64,000 nucleotides of DNA from Thermomonospora echinospora (GTDB taxonomy: Bacteria; Actinomycetota; Actinomycetes; Streptosporangiales; Streptosporangiaceae), in the NCBI RefSeq assembly GCF_900108175.1, contig NZ_FNVO01000001.1:37662-101661 (forward strand). The letters are read 5' to 3'. Below, piece by piece: positions 62,547 to 64,000 of the stretch. Numbering within the stretch: position 1 is the stretch's first letter; every line of letters starts with the position of its first letter. A program made the position numbers and the translations under genes. The notes under the pieces are model-generated. The model saw nothing but the letters and a program-made list of their open reading frames with translations. It did not search any database and was not told the origin of the DNA.

Positions 62547-64000
62547 GCACGTCGACCACGGGCGCGGCGGCCCCGAAGGCGGTCTCCGGACCGCTGAACT
62601 TCATCGACGACCGGCTCGGTTCGACCACCTTCTTCCGCCGCAACATGAAGAAGGTCTTCCCGGACCACTGGTCGTTCATGCTGGGCGAGATCGCCCTCTA
62701 CTCGTTCATCATCCTGCTGCTCACCGGGACCTTCCTGACGCTGTGGTTCCAGCCGAGCATGCACGAGGTGGTGTACGAGGGCTCCTACACCAAGCTCAAC
62801 GGCGTCAAGATGTCGGAGGCCTACGCCTCCACCCTGCACATCAGCTTCGACGTGCGGGGCGGTCTGCTGATGCGGCAGATGCACCACTGGGCCGCGATCC
62901 TGTTCATGATCGCCATCGTGGTGCACATGCTGCGGGTGTTCTTCACCGGCGCCTACCGCAAGCCGCGTGAGCTGAACTGGCTGATCGGCATCGGCCTGTT
63001 CACCCTGGGCATGGTCGAGGGCCTGTTCGGCTACTCGCTGCCGGACGACCTGCTGTCGGGCACCGGCCTGCGGATCACCCAGGGGGTGGCCGAGTCGATC
63101 CCGGTGGTCGGCACCTACCTCTACATGTTCCTGTTCGGCGGCGAGTTCCCGCACGGCACCAACGGCGAGATCATCCCGCGGCTGTTCACCCTGCACGTGC
63201 TGCTGATCCCCGGCATCATCCTGGCGCTGGTCACCGCGCACATGATGATCATGTGGCACCAGAAGCACACCCAGATGCCCGGCCCGGGCCGCACCAACGA
63301 CAACGTGGTGGGGTACCCGTTCTACCCGGTGTTCATGGCCAAGACCGGCGCGTACTTCCTGTTCACCTTCGGGGTGATCGCGCTGCTGGCGACCTTCGCC
63401 CAGATCAACCCGATCTGGCTGTTCGGGCCGTACGACCCGGGCGCGATCTCGGCGGGCTCGCAGCCGGACTGGTACATGGGCGTGCTGGAGGGCTCGCTGC
63501 GGATCATGCCGAACTGGGAGACCACCGCGTTCGGCCACACCATCAGCTGGAACGTGCTCGTTCCGGCGCTGGGTCCGCTGGGCATCATCTTCACCGGCGC
63601 GGCGCTGTGGCCGTTCATCGAGCAGTGGGTCACCGGGGACAAGCGCTGGCACCACACCGTGGAGCGCCCGCGCAACGCCCCGGTCCGTACCGGTGTCGGC
63701 ATGGCGGCGGTCACCTTCTACGGCATGCTGTGGCTGGCCGGCGGCAACGACGTCATCGCCGAGAAGTTCCATGTGTCGCTGTTCGCCACGACCTGGTTCT
63801 TCCGGTTCGCCGTCTTCATCGGCCCGGTCCTGGCGTACATCATCACCAAGCGGATCTGCCTGGGCCTGCAGCGCAGCGACGCCGCCACCATGCACCACGG
63901 CGTCGAGGCGGGCGTGATCATCATGTCGCCGGAGGGCGGCTTCAGCGAGAAGCACGAGCCGGCCAACGAGCAGGAGCGGGCGGTCATCCTCAGCAAGGAG
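62543..64000 (+). CDS. qcrB: Cytochrome b subunit of the bcc complex (3' end outside window)
   Basis: 486 codons are inside the window and the frame is open at base 64000. Heme b ligands: MRQMHHWAAILFMIAIVVHMLRVFF and the second pair in FTLHVLLIPGIILALVTAHMMIMWH. The PEWY-equivalent is DWYM (GSQPDWYMGVLEGSLR). Q-cycle quinol oxidation site. The ATG overlaps the qcrA stop by 4 bp. The C-terminal region past residue ~440 is the actinobacterial cytosolic extension. Confidence 0.96.
   Translation, partial: MSTSTTGAAAPKAVSGPLNFIDDRLGSTTFFRRNMKKVFPDHWSFMLGEIALYSFIILLLTGTFLTLWFQPSMHEVVYEGSYTKLNGVKMSEAYASTLHISFDVRGGLLMRQMHHWAAILFMIAIVVHMLRVFFTGAYRKPRELNWLIGIGLFTLGMVEGLFGYSLPDDLLSGTGLRITQGVAESIPVVGTYLYMFLFGGEFPHGTNGEIIPRLFTLHVLLIPGIILALVTAHMMIMWHQKHTQMPGPGRTNDNVVGYPFYPVFMAKTGAYFLFTFGVIALLATFAQINPIWLFGPYDPGAISAGSQPDWYMGVLEGSLRIMPNWETTAFGHTISWNVLVPALGPLGIIFTGAALWPFIEQWVTGDKRWHHTVERPRNAPVRTGVGMAAVTFYGMLWLAGGNDVIAEKFHVSLFATTWFFRFAVFIGPVLAYIITKRICLGLQRSDAATMHHGVEAGVIIMSPEGGFSEKHEPANEQERAVILSKE

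Overview
The window is very GC-rich chromosomal DNA from a high-GC actinobacterium. Coding frames have almost exclusively G or C in third positions, GTG and TTG starts are common, and TANNNT-N6/7-(A/G)TG leaderless promoters recur. Mycothiol-type enzymes, an aa3 oxidase with a diheme QcrC, GlnE/GlnA2, and c-di-AMP (ydaO-type) riboswitches ahead of cell-wall genes all fit. Gene content and order match the conserved glnA-lipAB-sucB-lpd-pepA-nadA-cta/qcr core of Streptomycetales and Streptosporangiales. I do not name a genus. No rRNA, tRNA, insertion sequence or CRISPR array was recognised.

Bases 1-4,270 are the accessory part. They hold the 3' portion of a large Gly/Asp/Pro-repeat protein ending in an ADP-ribosyltransferase toxin-like domain, then two unrecognised genes (one an internal duplication) that are candidate immunity genes, then an in-frame coding remnant. 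From 4,239 to 9,439 come nadE, an MFS exporter divergent from an ArsR-type regulator with a perfect inverted repeat at its start codon, and a lone class I terpene synthase.

Bases 9,600-21,100 are the nitrogen block: glnA2, glnE and glnA. Within it sit a lipoprotein resembling the dimethylformamidase large subunit, two tandem PAP2-type membrane proteins and a membrane PP2C phosphatase. A four-site GlnR-type box lies before glnA and a two-site box before glnA2, each ending exactly 10 nt before its -10 hexamer.

Bases 21,291-33,634 carry lipoate synthesis (lipA, lipB), the 2-oxoglutarate dehydrogenase E2 (sucB) and E3 (lpd) that need lipoate, pepA, and the last cobalamin steps (cobU, cobS). A 29-bp tandem repeat lies across the cobU start. 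Bases 33,839-41,064 hold small conserved genes, a pspA-pspAA-mycothiol isomerase operon, nadA, erpA and adoK.

Bases 41,282-64,000 hold respiration and envelope genes. A cysteine desulfurase/TusA pair is divergent from ctaC-ctaD-ctaF. Next come an L,D-transpeptidase, two overlapping metalloprotease genes, and a cluster with CHAP and NlpC/P60 cell-wall hydrolases, two c-di-AMP riboswitches and a very small secreted-protein gene. Then follow a NYN protein, a DEDDh-GIY-YIG nuclease, a rhomboid protease, trpD, a degenerate receiver protein, and ctaE-qcrC-qcrA-qcrB, which runs off the right edge.
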